DNA of 64,000 bases. Origin: Calcarisporiella thermophila CBS 279.70. Taxonomy: Eukaryota > Calcarisporiellomycota. Each line of letters begins with the position of its first letter. Within the stretch, counting starts at the first letter, position 1. The position numbers and the translations under genes were made by a program. The stretch covers positions 551,741-615,740 of the forward strand of contig NW_027192199.1 in the NCBI RefSeq assembly GCF_041956535.1, read 5' to 3'. The notes below the pieces were generated by a model. That model saw nothing but the letters and a program-made list of their open reading frames with translations. It was not told where the DNA came from and searched no databases. Shown here in pieces: positions 12,565 to 22,236 of the stretch.

Positions 12565-12902
12565 TTATGCTATAATAGAAATATACATAAATAGTTGCTC
12601 ACAACAGCTTCCTAGCACACACTGCACCCCAAAATAATTGTAATAACTAATAAGCCTACCGTAATTGAAAACCTTCTTTTGGGATAACATTATTCGCCGC
12701 TAGTCGAAATTTTTTCAATACTCTATTTCCATTGATGCCCTATCGTCTATTATCTATTATCGTTAATGGAGTGGCACTTGTGGCTCAACCTTTACGTCAT
12801 CATTGTTTAGTATTTTGAGGCATCGATTCTGTACCATTTTTTCCTCAAAAACACTCGCATAAGCACATTATCGTGTAGGAATCAAATCCGTGATAGGAAG
12901 GC
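12565..12902. other. Short intergenic region
   Basis: 338 bp of AT-rich sequence between COA1 and eIF3j. It serves as the 3' region of one gene and the promoter of the next. No distinct motif was identified. Confidence 0.35.
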
Positions 12903-14067
12903 ATGTCCGATTGGGGTATGTACTTTTATTAACTCTAATCTAAATCATCAAGATCATGTTTATTTATTAATTGAGGTATTAGAAAACGAAGATTTTGAAG
13001 AGCCTCAAAATGTCACAATCCCACCAAAGAAGAGATGGGATGATGAGGATGTTGACGATAATGATATAAAGGTAAGGAGTAAATTGCTAATTATATCTGA
13101 TTAAAGCATAACTCGTTGTACACCCATTTTTAAAGTAAAAAAAAAAATCAAATTAATATATCTTTGGTTTTAGGATTCTTGGGAGGAAGAGGAGGAGGAA
13201 TTGGATGATTGGGAACAGGAGGAGAAACCAGTAAAGAAGAAAGTCCCGTTAGCTCAAAAGATTGCGGAACGTAAGGCTGCTGAAGAAGCCAAAAGACTTG
13301 AAGAGGAAGAAATGCAGGTACATCAACTATACTTGGACTTCTCCATCCCATTCATGATTGATTGATACAATTGAATTTCCGGTGTGCTAATTTTTTGCTA
13401 CGTGTTCGTCTATTTTTTTATTTCTCTCAGAGAGCTGAGAAAGCGCGTATTGAGGAGGAGAACAAGATACCTGCTTCAGAGCGTCGTCGTGCGCTGGAAC
13501 TTCAGGCTGATCTTGAAAATACATCAGATCTATTCTCTGGCGTGAACATAAAGGGTAGATAGTTTTGTAGATGTGTCGTCATTTTGCAAGAGAAATAATC
13601 CTATTCTGCAACACAGACAAAGAGACTGCTTTGAAGCTTGACACTATGAATCCCACAACCAAGGAACAGTTTGAGGAGTTTTCCCGTTTGCTAGTAGAGC
13701 GCATTCAGCGGCACCAGGTAATTCATCTGACCTGTCCTGTTTATTTTGGTAAAGGAGTGCTTAGCATTGTTATTACCCTCAATAGAAGGAGAAGCCATAT
13801 GCACATTTTATTGAGAACCTGGTGCGGGAGTTATGTCGGCCCCTTCGTGATGTCGAATGCCGCAAGATTTCTAGTTCAATCAGCGCGCTTGCCAGCGAGA
13901 AGCAAAGGGAGGCTAAGGCTAATACTAAGACCTCGAAGAAGAAGTCCAATGCCAAACCGTCACTAGGTGGTGGTGGAGCTAAGACTACCCTTAAAGACTA
14001 CGATGCGATCGGCTACAGTGGATCTGCAGCAGCTGTTGACTATGACTATGACGATGACTTCATGTAA
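12903..14067 (+). CDS. HCR1: Translation initiation factor eIF3 subunit j
   Basis: Loosely bound eIF3 subunit that acts at the 40S mRNA entry channel in initiation and ribosome recycling. It has six exons: a tiny first exon coding MSDW (12903-12915), then one starting near 12981, and 13174-13317, 13431-13554, 13617-13717 and 13786-14067. The product is about 250 residues. Family marks are the acidic N-terminus with tryptophan motifs (PPKKRWDDED, KDSWEEEEEELDDWE), the basic coiled coil (PLAQKIAERKAAEEAKRLEEEE), the helical core (TALKLDTMNPTTKEQFEEFS, EKPYAHFIENLVREL) and the acidic aromatic C-terminus (YDYDDDFM). The first exon is short enough for automatic annotation to miss. Identity is secure from the sequence order. 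Confidence 0.93.
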
Positions 14068-14207
14068 TCGACTCTGAAAAGCATAAAACTACCTTTCCAT
14101 TCTTTTTCTTTTTCTTTTTTCTTCTTTACGCAACATGGAAAAGCATTGGTTTCGGACTCTAGTGCAAGTAATATATAAACCTGCCAAATCTTAACGCTAG
14201 TATTAAT

Positions 14208-14583
14208 ATGGCGGGATCCAGCATTGATCTCTCTCACTTTTGGATAATTCCGCAGTCACGCTCACAGACTGCACTGAGAAAATCACAGGCAATGGCTAGG
14301 AATCTAAGTGAACAAGCAAAAAGGGAGTTGATTAAACGAAGAATAGTCTCGAATGGGGTGATTGAACATATGCTAAGTACAATAAAGCCAAGGAGGGCTT
14401 TCCAAATGCCCGTAGCTGTGAAAGCTTACAAGCGTGTATCAAACCAAGGATTTAAGTACCTACGCAATATACTGGTTATTCCATCGCTTTGCCACTCGGA
14501 CCGTCAGCCCTGGAAAGGATCATGACATTAAAATTACCATTTTTGAACGGCGCAATGCTATGTGGAGAAAATGGAAAATGTGA
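14208..14583 (+). CDS. Unrecognised small gene, probably two exons
   Basis: The frame starting at 14208 is open to 14525. A different frame downstream (about 14424-14583) encodes a protein-like segment (TYAIYWLFHRFATR, HDIKITIFERR, MWRKWK). The two can be joined in frame by an intron from GTGATT near 14359 to AAG near 14423, giving a basic protein of roughly 100 residues. It has many Arg and Lys residues and no signal peptide. I do not recognise the family. A small mitochondrial or ribosome-associated protein would suit its composition, but that is a guess. The splice choice is uncertain. Confidence 0.35.
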
Positions 14584-14696
14584 AACGGGCATTCGCGTGA
14601 CCTCGAGGACAAAAGGCAGGTTTGAAAATACAGGTTTCAATCGTCCTTATACTCTGTCGCCCATTTTTTGGGACCTACTCATGAGAAAAAAGCAAA

Positions 14697-15350
14697 ATGG
14701 CCGAAGTGCTTGCCCCCAACACCAATGATTTTCATCCTCTGTACAATCAAGGAAGGCGTCGCAATCGAGAGTTGGACTCGCTTGTCGACGAGCACCCGAC
14801 CTCTCTCAACTATGGGACGAATGAAGCCCGCCCATTAGCTACACGAGACTTATTTAATTGGCATCAGAGGACTCTCGACTGGCGACGTTCTCATGAATTC
14901 AATCCTCTTGGCTATCCCCACCGCTCTCTACCCACCCATCTGCAGCCGATATCAGAAAATGAGAGGCCCCATTTGAGGCCACACTCGCTCTCTCCTGAGA
15001 GACTCGGCGTCACAGGCTATGTTCGCGACGTTGCTAGTCTAGTTCGTGAAATTCTGCGTGATGGTATGTGGCATCGCGTAGAAGGGGTTCACCTGCCGTC
15101 AGACGCAGAATTGGGGGATCTGGACATTTTTCTGGCGGAGAGAATGATGGAAGATATGAGCGAACATAAAGGGGAGAGTGGGGAAGGGCCACAGGGAGTT
15201 GAGGAAAAATCGAATGGGCCTAAGGTGGAAGGTGAGTTGCGTTCCCATCATTTCCTGGTGGAGGGTGCAACCAAACTCTTCCCACATGTGTATCAACCCT
15301 TATTCACTCGGCAGGAGCCCGACAATCAAACTAGTCAGCAAAAGAAATGA
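14697..15350 (+). CDS. Unrecognised protein, 217 aa
   Basis: A single uninterrupted frame of 217 codons, long for chance in this composition. The product is hydrophilic. The first 80 residues are rich in Arg, His, Pro and Asn (HPLYNQGRRRNRELDSL, FNWHQRTLDWRRSHEFNPLG). A compact predicted helical section follows (VTGYVRDVASLVREILRDGMWHR ... DLDIFLAERMMEDMSE), then a Gly/Glu-rich linker. It has no membrane segment, no signal and no known catalytic motif. It lies tail-to-tail with MAK11, 130 bp from that gene's stop. It could carry 5' exons shared with the preceding frame. No function can be assigned. Confidence 0.5.
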   Translation: MAEVLAPNTNDFHPLYNQGRRRNRELDSLVDEHPTSLNYGTNEARPLATRDLFNWHQRTLDWRRSHEFNPLGYPHRSLPTHLQPISENERPHLRPHSLSPERLGVTGYVRDVASLVREILRDGMWHRVEGVHLPSDAELGDLDIFLAERMMEDMSEHKGESGEGPQGVEEKSNGPKVEGELRSHHFLVEGATKLFPHVYQPLFTRQEPDNQTSQQKK

Positions 15351-15480
15351 TAAGTCTTCATTGTAAATATGTAATCGTGACAAGCAGTAAATCAAATGTG
15401 TTGTTCTCATTTTTCATTGAATGATTCCAATGTGTATTCGAGAAAATGTTAAAAAACGCTAGGAAAAATAAAAAAATTTA

Positions 15481-17093
15481 TTAAGAACTCTCCTCTTCCT
15501 CTTCCTCTTCACTTTCTTCCTCTTCTCCCTCCCCCTCCCCCTCTCCCTCCTCCTCCTCTTCCTCATCATCATCACTTCCTCCTCCTCCTTCTGTTCTTTC
15601 CTTTTCTTCTTCCCCATCTTCATCCTCATCATTGGCACCCTTACTCTCCCCGGCTTTTGCGCGATATCCAAGTGTAACAGAGATACAAGTTAGCCTAGAT
15701 TTGGTATTATATTCAGCCAATGCCACCATGTCCCCGCTCTCTTGTTCCATTACTTCATTATCCAAATCCCAAGCTCGAATAACACCATCTGAGGAACATG
15801 TTACAAGTACATTGTGGAGTTGAGAATGGCCACGAAGATTGGGAGTAGAGCAGACAACATCAAGGGCCTTTACTCTGGAAAATGCATTTTTAGTTTGAAT
15901 ATTGAGAAAAGAAACTATCTCTTTTATTTTTCCTTACCTGCCCTTGTGGCCGCTTAGCTCCCTTATGCATTCGCCTGATTCGGAACGCCATATTCTCACT
16001 TTACGATCCTCATGACCTGTCAATATTAAGTCACCCAAGGTCGGGTGAGCGTAGTATTTCATACAGAGAAATCGTGACCGGTGACGCAGGGTCTGGTTTG
16101 GAGTCGGGGAAGATGTCTCATAGATGTCCACGGTTCGATCTGAAAGAATAGCATAATGGGTGCCGGCTTGATTCCACTTGACGACCTCTCCCTCTGAATA
16201 AAGTGGTGATTTGATTCAGCGTAATGCCCAATGCACGATTTTAGCACAAAATTTACCTGTCTTAAGTTTTAAAGAATTCGCCTTTCGTCCTGTCATTAGA
16301 TTCCATAATATTACAGTGCGATCGCTTGAAACAGATAATGCAATCTTGCCAGAGGGATGGATGGCCAGCGAGTTGATTCTTCCTCTGTGATTTAAAATGA
16401 ATCAAGCAAAACTTCAATGGAGCCAGCTTCAACACAAAATCTACTTACTTGTGCCCTTTTAATTTCTTCAGGCATTCCCAGTCTTTCGATCTCCAGATGC
16501 AGATGAGCCCATCTTCCGAGCCACTTATTAAATGGGTCTTTGAGTGGAATTCGAGCGTGGTGATCGAGCCCTGGTGCTCCATCAGTGTCCCCAGCTCTTT
16601 GCGCAGGCGTAGGTTGTATAGGCTAACAAAGCGAGAGGGTTATTTTCCGTTTCTGCTTCAATAGAGGTGTCGTAGATAAAAACAACTCACCGAATTTGCT
16701 CGTCACTACTTCCCGAAGCCAAATACTGGCCCCCTATGGCAAGGCTCTTGAGACAGCCCGTGTGAGCAGGGAAGATAAAGATGGGCTCGAGCTTTAAAGT
16801 TAAAGCCTACAAGTGCAGAAGCAATAGTACATATTGGTGAGTAGGTGAGATGGTTCAAAATAAATGAGTAGCAATGGAAATACATCGTCTTCGTTGGTCT
16901 GCCAATATCCGTCCACCCCATAAAGAATCCGCTCATAGCACCCTGCCACGATTCTAAAATCCTCGGCTGTCACTCGTTCAAGGAGGGTTTTCGCCGGCGG
17001 AAGAAGGGGAGTAGCCGAGGATTGCTGGTTGAAAGCCACTCGCTTTTTTGTGCCTTCTTCTTCCGAGTTTTTAGTGCGTGCTCGTTTGGGCAT
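15481..17093 (-). CDS. MAK11: WD-repeat ribosome biogenesis protein MAK11 (PAK1IP1)
   Basis: WD40 beta-propeller protein needed for 60S subunit assembly in the nucleolus. Six exons on the minus strand, 17093-16884, 16806-16691, 16622-16449, 16384-16257, 16193-15938 and 15874-15481, sum exactly to 425 codons plus stop. The N-terminus is basic (PKRARTKN) and is followed by the family segment DFRIVAGCYERILYGVDG. Repeats then follow, each ending in a W[DNR] motif: SGSEDGLICIW, SVSSDRTVILWNL, TGHEDRKVRIW and CSSDGVIRAWDL. The C-terminus is a long Glu/Asp run that nearly reaches the stop, encoded by a purine-rich GAG/GAA tract. The gene is divergent from ORC6, with only 154 bp between the two start codons. 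Confidence 0.92.
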
Positions 17094-17208
17094 GATCTAC
17101 AATGATTCCCAGTAGTGTGGAAAAAGAGGTGGTTTCAAGGTAGCTTTCAATTTGACAACAATCGGAATCCGAATATGCTGCGCCACATGTCCTATAATAC
17201 GATGCCTC

Positions 17209-17230
17209 TCGCGTTTTTTCAAGCGCGTTT
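17209..17230. promoter_or_regulatory. CGCG-containing elements in the MAK11/ORC6 shared promoter
   Basis: The 154-bp gap between the divergent start codons holds two close elements, TCGCGTTTT (17209-17217) and AAGCGCGTTT (17221-17230). Read on the minus strand, both contain AACGCG, close to the MCB core (ACGCGT) bound by MBF at the G1/S transition. ORC6 is a replication gene, so such control is plausible. This is inferred from motif resemblance only. Confidence 0.35.
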
Positions 17231-17247
17231 ATTTTTCTACTGCAGAC

Positions 17248-18461
17248 ATGTCTTTCGATCCATTTGCAGATCTCCTTGATCGGCTCCATCTCTCCGATAA
17301 TCCACGCGTCGCATCCAAAGCTAGCGAAAATTACAATCGCATCAGAAATAGTGTTCTTGCGGGGGGCGCCGGGGGACGCGTGAGAGAGGTGGTATGCGTA
17401 CAGTTAGCATGTGAAGCGTAAGTTTGTGATGCTTAATGTGAGAGCGCGTCCGAAGCATCCCTGGTATTAACCCATCTAACCATTAGCCTGAACGAGGATT
17501 TCAATTATTCCCTCGCCCAGAAGCTCTCGGTTGTTCCGCAGAACATGTACACGTCCGTTGAAGCGCAGATTCGCCGGATCCTAAAGCAGGAGCGGGACAT
17601 CAATTTTTCAGCACTGACAGTGCAGTTTGGATGCACACAGCTTTTAGACCCATGCGAGCGAATTGCCCGGGAATTCCGCGAGAAGTTCATGGAGACGCTA
17701 GATGCAAGGCAGCAGGAGCTAATGCGAGGGGAGTGGGAGAAGCCTGTGTACTGCGGGGTGGTGTTTTGGGCGTGCTGTCGCGCGTATGAGGTAAGTGCGC
17801 TCTTGCGCCCCTCCGGTGGGGAGGTTTTCTAGTATTTTGAGGGGGAATTTTGTATATGATTTTGGGTTTGCTTGAAAAGATCCGAGTGGAAAAATCGAGA
17901 CTACAGCACCTCTGCTGCTGCACCGCTGCGGAATTTAATAGCAAGCTCAAAGTGGTGGAAGAGTTTTGCGGGGATCGACTGAGGGAGCTCAAGAGGTCCA
18001 ATGTGGACAAGCCACCACGAAAGCGAAAGAAGATAGAGGGTGCCGAGACAGCTAGGAAGAGGCGAGGAGCTGAGGCCGACGGAGAAACGCAGTCAATCGC
18101 CATGCGGCCGGAAAGATCGAATTCCCAGGAGGGTGAGAGACAGCGAGACGGGGGGGGAAATGGTGGTGGAACACACTCGGGAACAGCACGATGCGGGAAT
18201 CAGGAAGGGGAGACTGTGGCGCAGCCAATCCCGAGTCGGGGGAGGCAGAGATCTGTGGGGCGGGCGAGAGCGCGGGGCCGAGATTCGGGCGGGGAGGAGG
18301 GGGTCAGAGCAGAGGTGTCGGCCGTGGAAACACGCCGAGGGCCGGTCGATGGGATCGTGGCGATGATTCCCACACAGCGCTGGCGGGAGACGCGGCGATA
18401 TGCAGAGTTTTTGGCCTGGAAGCGGAGTGTGCTACAGCGGGTGTCGAACGGAAGAGAGTGA
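17248..18461 (+). CDS. ORC6: Origin recognition complex subunit 6
   Basis: Subunit of the six-protein complex that marks replication origins and loads MCM helicase. Three exons, 17248-17417, 17487-17790 and 17880-18461, sum to 351 codons plus stop. The N-terminal two-thirds is the cyclin-like ORC6 fold: VVCVQLACEALN, SVVPQNMYTSVEAQIRRIL, FSALTVQFGC, PVYCGVVFWACCRAYE and VEKSRLQHLCCC. The C-terminal third is basic and of low complexity (KPPRKRKK, then Gly/Arg/Glu-rich), followed by a short conserved-looking end (TQRWRETRRYAEFLAWK). Composition changes inside the gene: the last exon is far more GC-rich than the first and contains an 8-G run. Confidence 0.85.
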
Positions 18462-19539
18462 AACCTGAGCGTTGACCAATAGCTAATCTGGGCCGCCAAT
18501 TTCTGGGCGAGATTGACATACGGCCTGACAAACGGGGGGGGGAGAAATCACGGCCGCCGGCCGTGATTGGTGTGGCAGCCAGAGACGGAACGCTTCCGGC
18601 TTCGCTCTGTACATGCATATGGAGCGAGAATTCTATTTGTTCCGGCAACAAGGTTGTAGCTTAAATGCGAAACGGCCCAAAACGGGGGGGGCAGCAACCC
18701 ACGGTGATGTAAGCGGGGGAGGCCAGCAGGCCTGGCAGGATCGCCCGCATGCCTTGATATGTAGCAGAGACACGCACATCCTTCGTCAAGGTCGGCACGC
18801 GCCTCCTAAAAATAGGCGGCCGGCCGCTGTGATTTGCCCGGCTAATTATAGCCCAGCACTGCTGCTGCCCATAACAGGCCGGGCACACGATCATCCACTT
18901 TCATAAATTGTCCTGTGGCGAAACCAAAAAAAATCACCCGCCACTCACCAAAAAGGGGAAAGCGTGGGGGGCGACTCTGACCAGGGGGGGAGAGCTTGTT
19001 TGTTTTTTTGGGCCGTCTGAGACAGCATGAGCCCAAGAGGCCTTGGAGGCCGCTCGGAGACCGGCCATGCAGCGCGTGCGCAAAGTGACTCCTCCAGAAA
19101 AACAGAACTAAAGAAGTATGCGACAAGACTCGGGCTTTCTGGAAATCTTTTCTTCGCCGCGCCCCTGGAGCCCAACCTTTGCTTGCTGCATCTCTCCAGC
19201 CTGGGTGATCGAGACACATGCATACCTCTTTCCTCCAGCCTGTGTCGGAAATCAACCGACTCGGGTGGCCATATATGGAAACGAGTGAGTATCGGTTTTT
19301 TTATTCCAAATTAATTCCTTTGCCGATGCTTGCAATAAAAAGATTAAGAGATTTTGTTTGTTTCTTGCTGCTTTTTTTTTCTTTTTCTGTTCCTTCGCTA
19401 TTTAAGGATTGGCTGTTCGAGGGGGAAGTTAAAAAAAAGTATAAAAAATATTTAACCCGCCAGCCCGGACTCTTCTTGCTAAGCTACGCGCTCCCATACG
19501 CCTCCCCCACCGCCATCACCGCCCCCCCATCTCCTCGCA
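18462..19539. other. GC-rich spacer with G-runs, upstream of the C2H2 gene
   Basis: 1.08 kb of GC-rich, CpG-rich sequence with no convincing coding frame. Two long G-runs in similar contexts, each preceded by AAAC or AAC, lie at 18534-18542 and 18684-18691, with a related run in the ORC6 tail at 18150-18157. Several GGCCGGCC-like stretches occur. The length suggests an extended regulatory region for the transcription factor at 19540. Confidence 0.45.
19439..19454 (+). promoter_or_regulatory. Candidate TATA box of the C2H2 factor gene
   Basis: GTATAAAAAATATTTA lies about 90 bp before the start codon at 19540, an AT-rich island in GC-rich surroundings. Position and sequence suit a TATA element. 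No transcript evidence is available. Confidence 0.4.
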
Positions 19540-20488
19540 ATGGACGAGAAGACTTTCGACTTTCATCTTCCCGTGGGCCTTCTCACCCCCAAGGAAACCG
19601 ACATCTTCTCCGCCTCCCTCTTCCAGAGCTCACCGCTCTCCGCCGCCAATGACCTCATTCCCCAGCTGCTTACCCCCCAGCTCCTCGGCCACTACCCGAG
19701 CCCGCCCATGCTGAATGAGCAATGCGGCTTTCTCGACCAGCTCAGCAACCCAACCCTGTCCCCGCTGGACCCATGGGACGACCCGGACTTGAACGCCTTC
19801 GTCAACTCGCTGCTGCCCAACGACGGCTGTCAGTCGCTTGACAGGCACATTGACATGGAGGAGATCGACCGCTTCCTCGCGCAATACGACCAGGGCCAGC
19901 AGCAACAGCAGCAGCAGCAGCAGCAGCCGCCACTACCCCACGGATATCCCCTTGAGCAGGCCTCCTCCACCGAGTCCGCGCCCGAAGAGAAGCCGGCCAC
20001 TCCGGTCCTGACCATGGTCGAGACCAAAACGCGCTCTCGGCGACCGTTACCCTATGCTGACCGCGTGCGCAGCCTCTCGTTAAATATCCCGCGGCCGCGT
20101 GCGCAGCGGCACCGGAACGCGTGCTACTCATGTAGCGTGGAGGGGTGCGACAAGACGTTCACCCGCCCCTACAACCTCAAGTCCCACCTTCGAACCCACA
20201 CCGCAGAGAAGCCCTTCGAGTGCAATCACCCCGGGTGCGGGAAGAAGTTTGCCCGCCTCCACGACCGCAACAGACACTTCAAACTACAGTAAGTGGCCCC
20301 CTCTTTTTGCAAACGCCCCAATGGCGCAGATACTGACCTTGGGTTTGTTTCTTGCTCCTCTTACTAGCCTTGGCGTGAAGCCCTTCGTCTGTCTACATTG
20401 CCAGAAGGCTTTTGCAAGAATGGATGCACTGAATCGGCATCTTCGTCTGGAAAATAGCGCATGTCTAAGGACACGGAGGTCGATTTGA
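19540..20488 (+). CDS. C2H2 zinc-finger transcription factor
   Basis: Likely sequence-specific DNA-binding regulator in the nucleus. Two exons, 19540-20288 and 20368-20488, encode 289 residues. The N-terminal 125 residues are Leu-, Pro- and Asp-rich ([30 protein letters not shown]) and may activate transcription. A poly-Gln run follows (nucleotides about 19899-19927). Three tandem C2H2 fingers end the protein: [19 protein letters not shown], then C-x4-C...H-x3-H with its last His codon rebuilt across the intron, then [17 protein letters not shown]. Linkers are close to TGEKPF (TAEKPF, LGVKPF). The [11 protein letters not shown] segment resembles Crz1-type factors, but the orthologue cannot be settled. 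Confidence 0.88.
19899..19927. repeat. CAG/CAA repeat in the C2H2 factor
   Basis: About ten glutamine codons, mostly CAG with CAA interruptions, in the linker between the acidic region and the zinc fingers. Confidence 0.7.
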
Positions 20489-21537
20489 TGCCGTTAATTA
20501 TTCTATTTCACACATATCTTTATTCTTCCCTATGTACATACAATAATAATCCTAGATATGGATCTGTGTATATAATATATACTTTTTATTATTCTCATTC
20601 AAGCATAATGTATATTGCTTTTTTTATTTGACTCGTTTGTCTGCGCTTTGCTCTTAAGAGCTTGTTTCTTCTTCAAGAGATATCAAGATAGCTTGCAAGC
20701 CATTGGCTCACCGATTCGCAAAGAGGAACTGATACGATGTGGAAAATTAACCTTAAACTCAGTTGGGGCGGGGCGAGGGGAGGTTGGGGGCAAAGTGGCT
20801 TGATTACACAAGACCAGAACGGAATGGATTATGAAATCTTGTAGCACCCACCGCCAATATGCGGTGACGGAGATAGGAGTGGACCTTCTGGACTGTTTGG
20901 CTGGCGGACAAAGCAATGAGGCCCTGGGCCGATATTAAAGCTCTTCTCAGCGGGCCAATATGGGTGCAACATTCTATGGGCGCCCACTTCGTGTATCGAC
21001 CGGATACAAACCTGTAGAACTAGGTAGCCAAGCGCTATGGCAAACTGCCGTCCTGCCACCGGAAGATTACCGGCTCGACCTGCTCCTAAATCCTCGAGGA
21101 GAGGATAATGCTACACCGCGCTTTTGCGGCCACAGCAGAATGTCTCATTTATCAAGGCAACACAGAGCATGCAAGCTTGGCTGCAGTTTCAGGCTAATGG
21201 GATTACCTAGCAAGGTCGACCGAATACTATGCCGACTTGCCGCTGGGTCTCGCCCAGATTTTCAGATCCTCAATAGTACCCTCATTCCCCACGATCCTCT
21301 TGCCTTTTGGGGACTGTTTCTCGGAAGAGCAGGAAGCAATATAGGGGGTGGACGAGCATGTAATCGATTATTATGACTGTTATTATCAACAAACTAAAAG
21401 TACAGTATAAATATGTTCAACTCTATCTAAAGTATCCGAGATAAAGATTAGAGGGGGAGGAAACGCATTGAAGCCTTTGGCGAAGTAGCGAGCAGCCCCC
21501 TTTCGAAACCCCGAAACGCATCGTCATCCCACACGGC
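20489..21537. other. Intergenic region between convergent genes
   Basis: About 1 kb between the C2H2 gene and the proton channel, whose 3' ends face each other. An open frame of 138 codons (20960-21376) looks like chance in GC-rich DNA and has no recognisable motif. No RNA gene was seen. Confidence 0.4.
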
Positions 21538-22236
21538 TCATTGAAATTTCCCCTCCTCCAACTCTCTGCACCTTTCCTCCAGCTCATGGTTCCTGTCTTT
21601 GGTCTTACCAAGCTCCCTTTTTAGCTTCTTGACCTCCTTCTCTAGCTCACCAATCGTGTCCTTCATCCCCATCGCAACACTCTCCATCACCCTCACGATT
21701 CTCCAGATTCGAAGAACAATGAGCAATCCTGCGGCCTCCTCGGCCCGGCCATGCAGCCGAGCCGTCAACACCAGACTTGTGATGATGACCACGGCATCCC
21801 AGAGATGAAGGAGGTGGTGTGTGAAATGCTTGATTCCAAAGGCAAAGAGGCGTAGCAAAAGCTCGAGTGCGAACGAAGAGAGGATACTGAGGGAGATAAT
21901 GCTGAGGATATTTTCGACTTTAACGATGGTGGGATTGTGAACGGGGTGGGCCTTGCGGCCCGGGGCCGCGGGGCGGCAGACCGGTTCGGCAAAGAGAGAT
22001 AAGAGGATTTCTGTCAGAACGATCAAGAGATCCAATATGATGAGGCCCAAAATGAGCAACTGGACTTTGCGTGAGTTGAGGAATCGACCAAGGCTTGCCC
22101 GCGCCCGAGCTATATGGAAGCGGAGGCCAGTGGAGGGGGGAGGAACAGACACTATGGAGGACTCTGTTTCTGTGTCGGCAGATGCCTGGTGGTGAAGGTC
22201 GGTAATCTCATGGGTGACTTCGGGATCATGGCCCAT
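21538..22236 (-). CDS. Voltage-gated proton channel (Hv1/HVCN1-like)
   Basis: Single exon, 232 residues. It is a lone voltage-sensor domain with four membrane segments and no pore domain, which conducts H+ out of the cell on depolarisation. S1 carries the selectivity Asp (ILGLIILDLLIVLTEILL). S2 has the aromatic-plus-acidic pattern (SFALELLLRLFAFG). S3 has WDAVVIITSLVL. S4 has three evenly spaced arginines (LLIVLRIWRIVRVM), the diagnostic R-x-W-R signature. A cytosolic coiled coil follows (IGELEKEVKKLKRELGKTKD), as in dimeric animal channels. The hydrophilic N-terminus is acidic. A minus-strand TATAAAA about 200 bp upstream is a possible promoter element. All marker residues are intact, so function is likely. 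Confidence 0.9.
   Translation of the reverse strand: MGHDPEVTHEITDLHHQASADTETESSIVSVPPPSTGLRFHIARARASLGRFLNSRKVQLLILGLIILDLLIVLTEILLSLFAEPVCRPAAPGRKAHPVHNPTIVKVENILSIISLSILSSFALELLLRLFAFGIKHFTHHLLHLWDAVVIITSLVLTARLHGRAEEAAGLLIVLRIWRIVRVMESVAMGMKDTIGELEKEVKKLKRELGKTKDRNHELEERCRELEEGKFQ

Noticed and set aside
20960-21376. 138-codon frame between the C2H2 and proton channel genes
   Set aside because: No motif, start context or coding-like composition. It lies between convergent genes.
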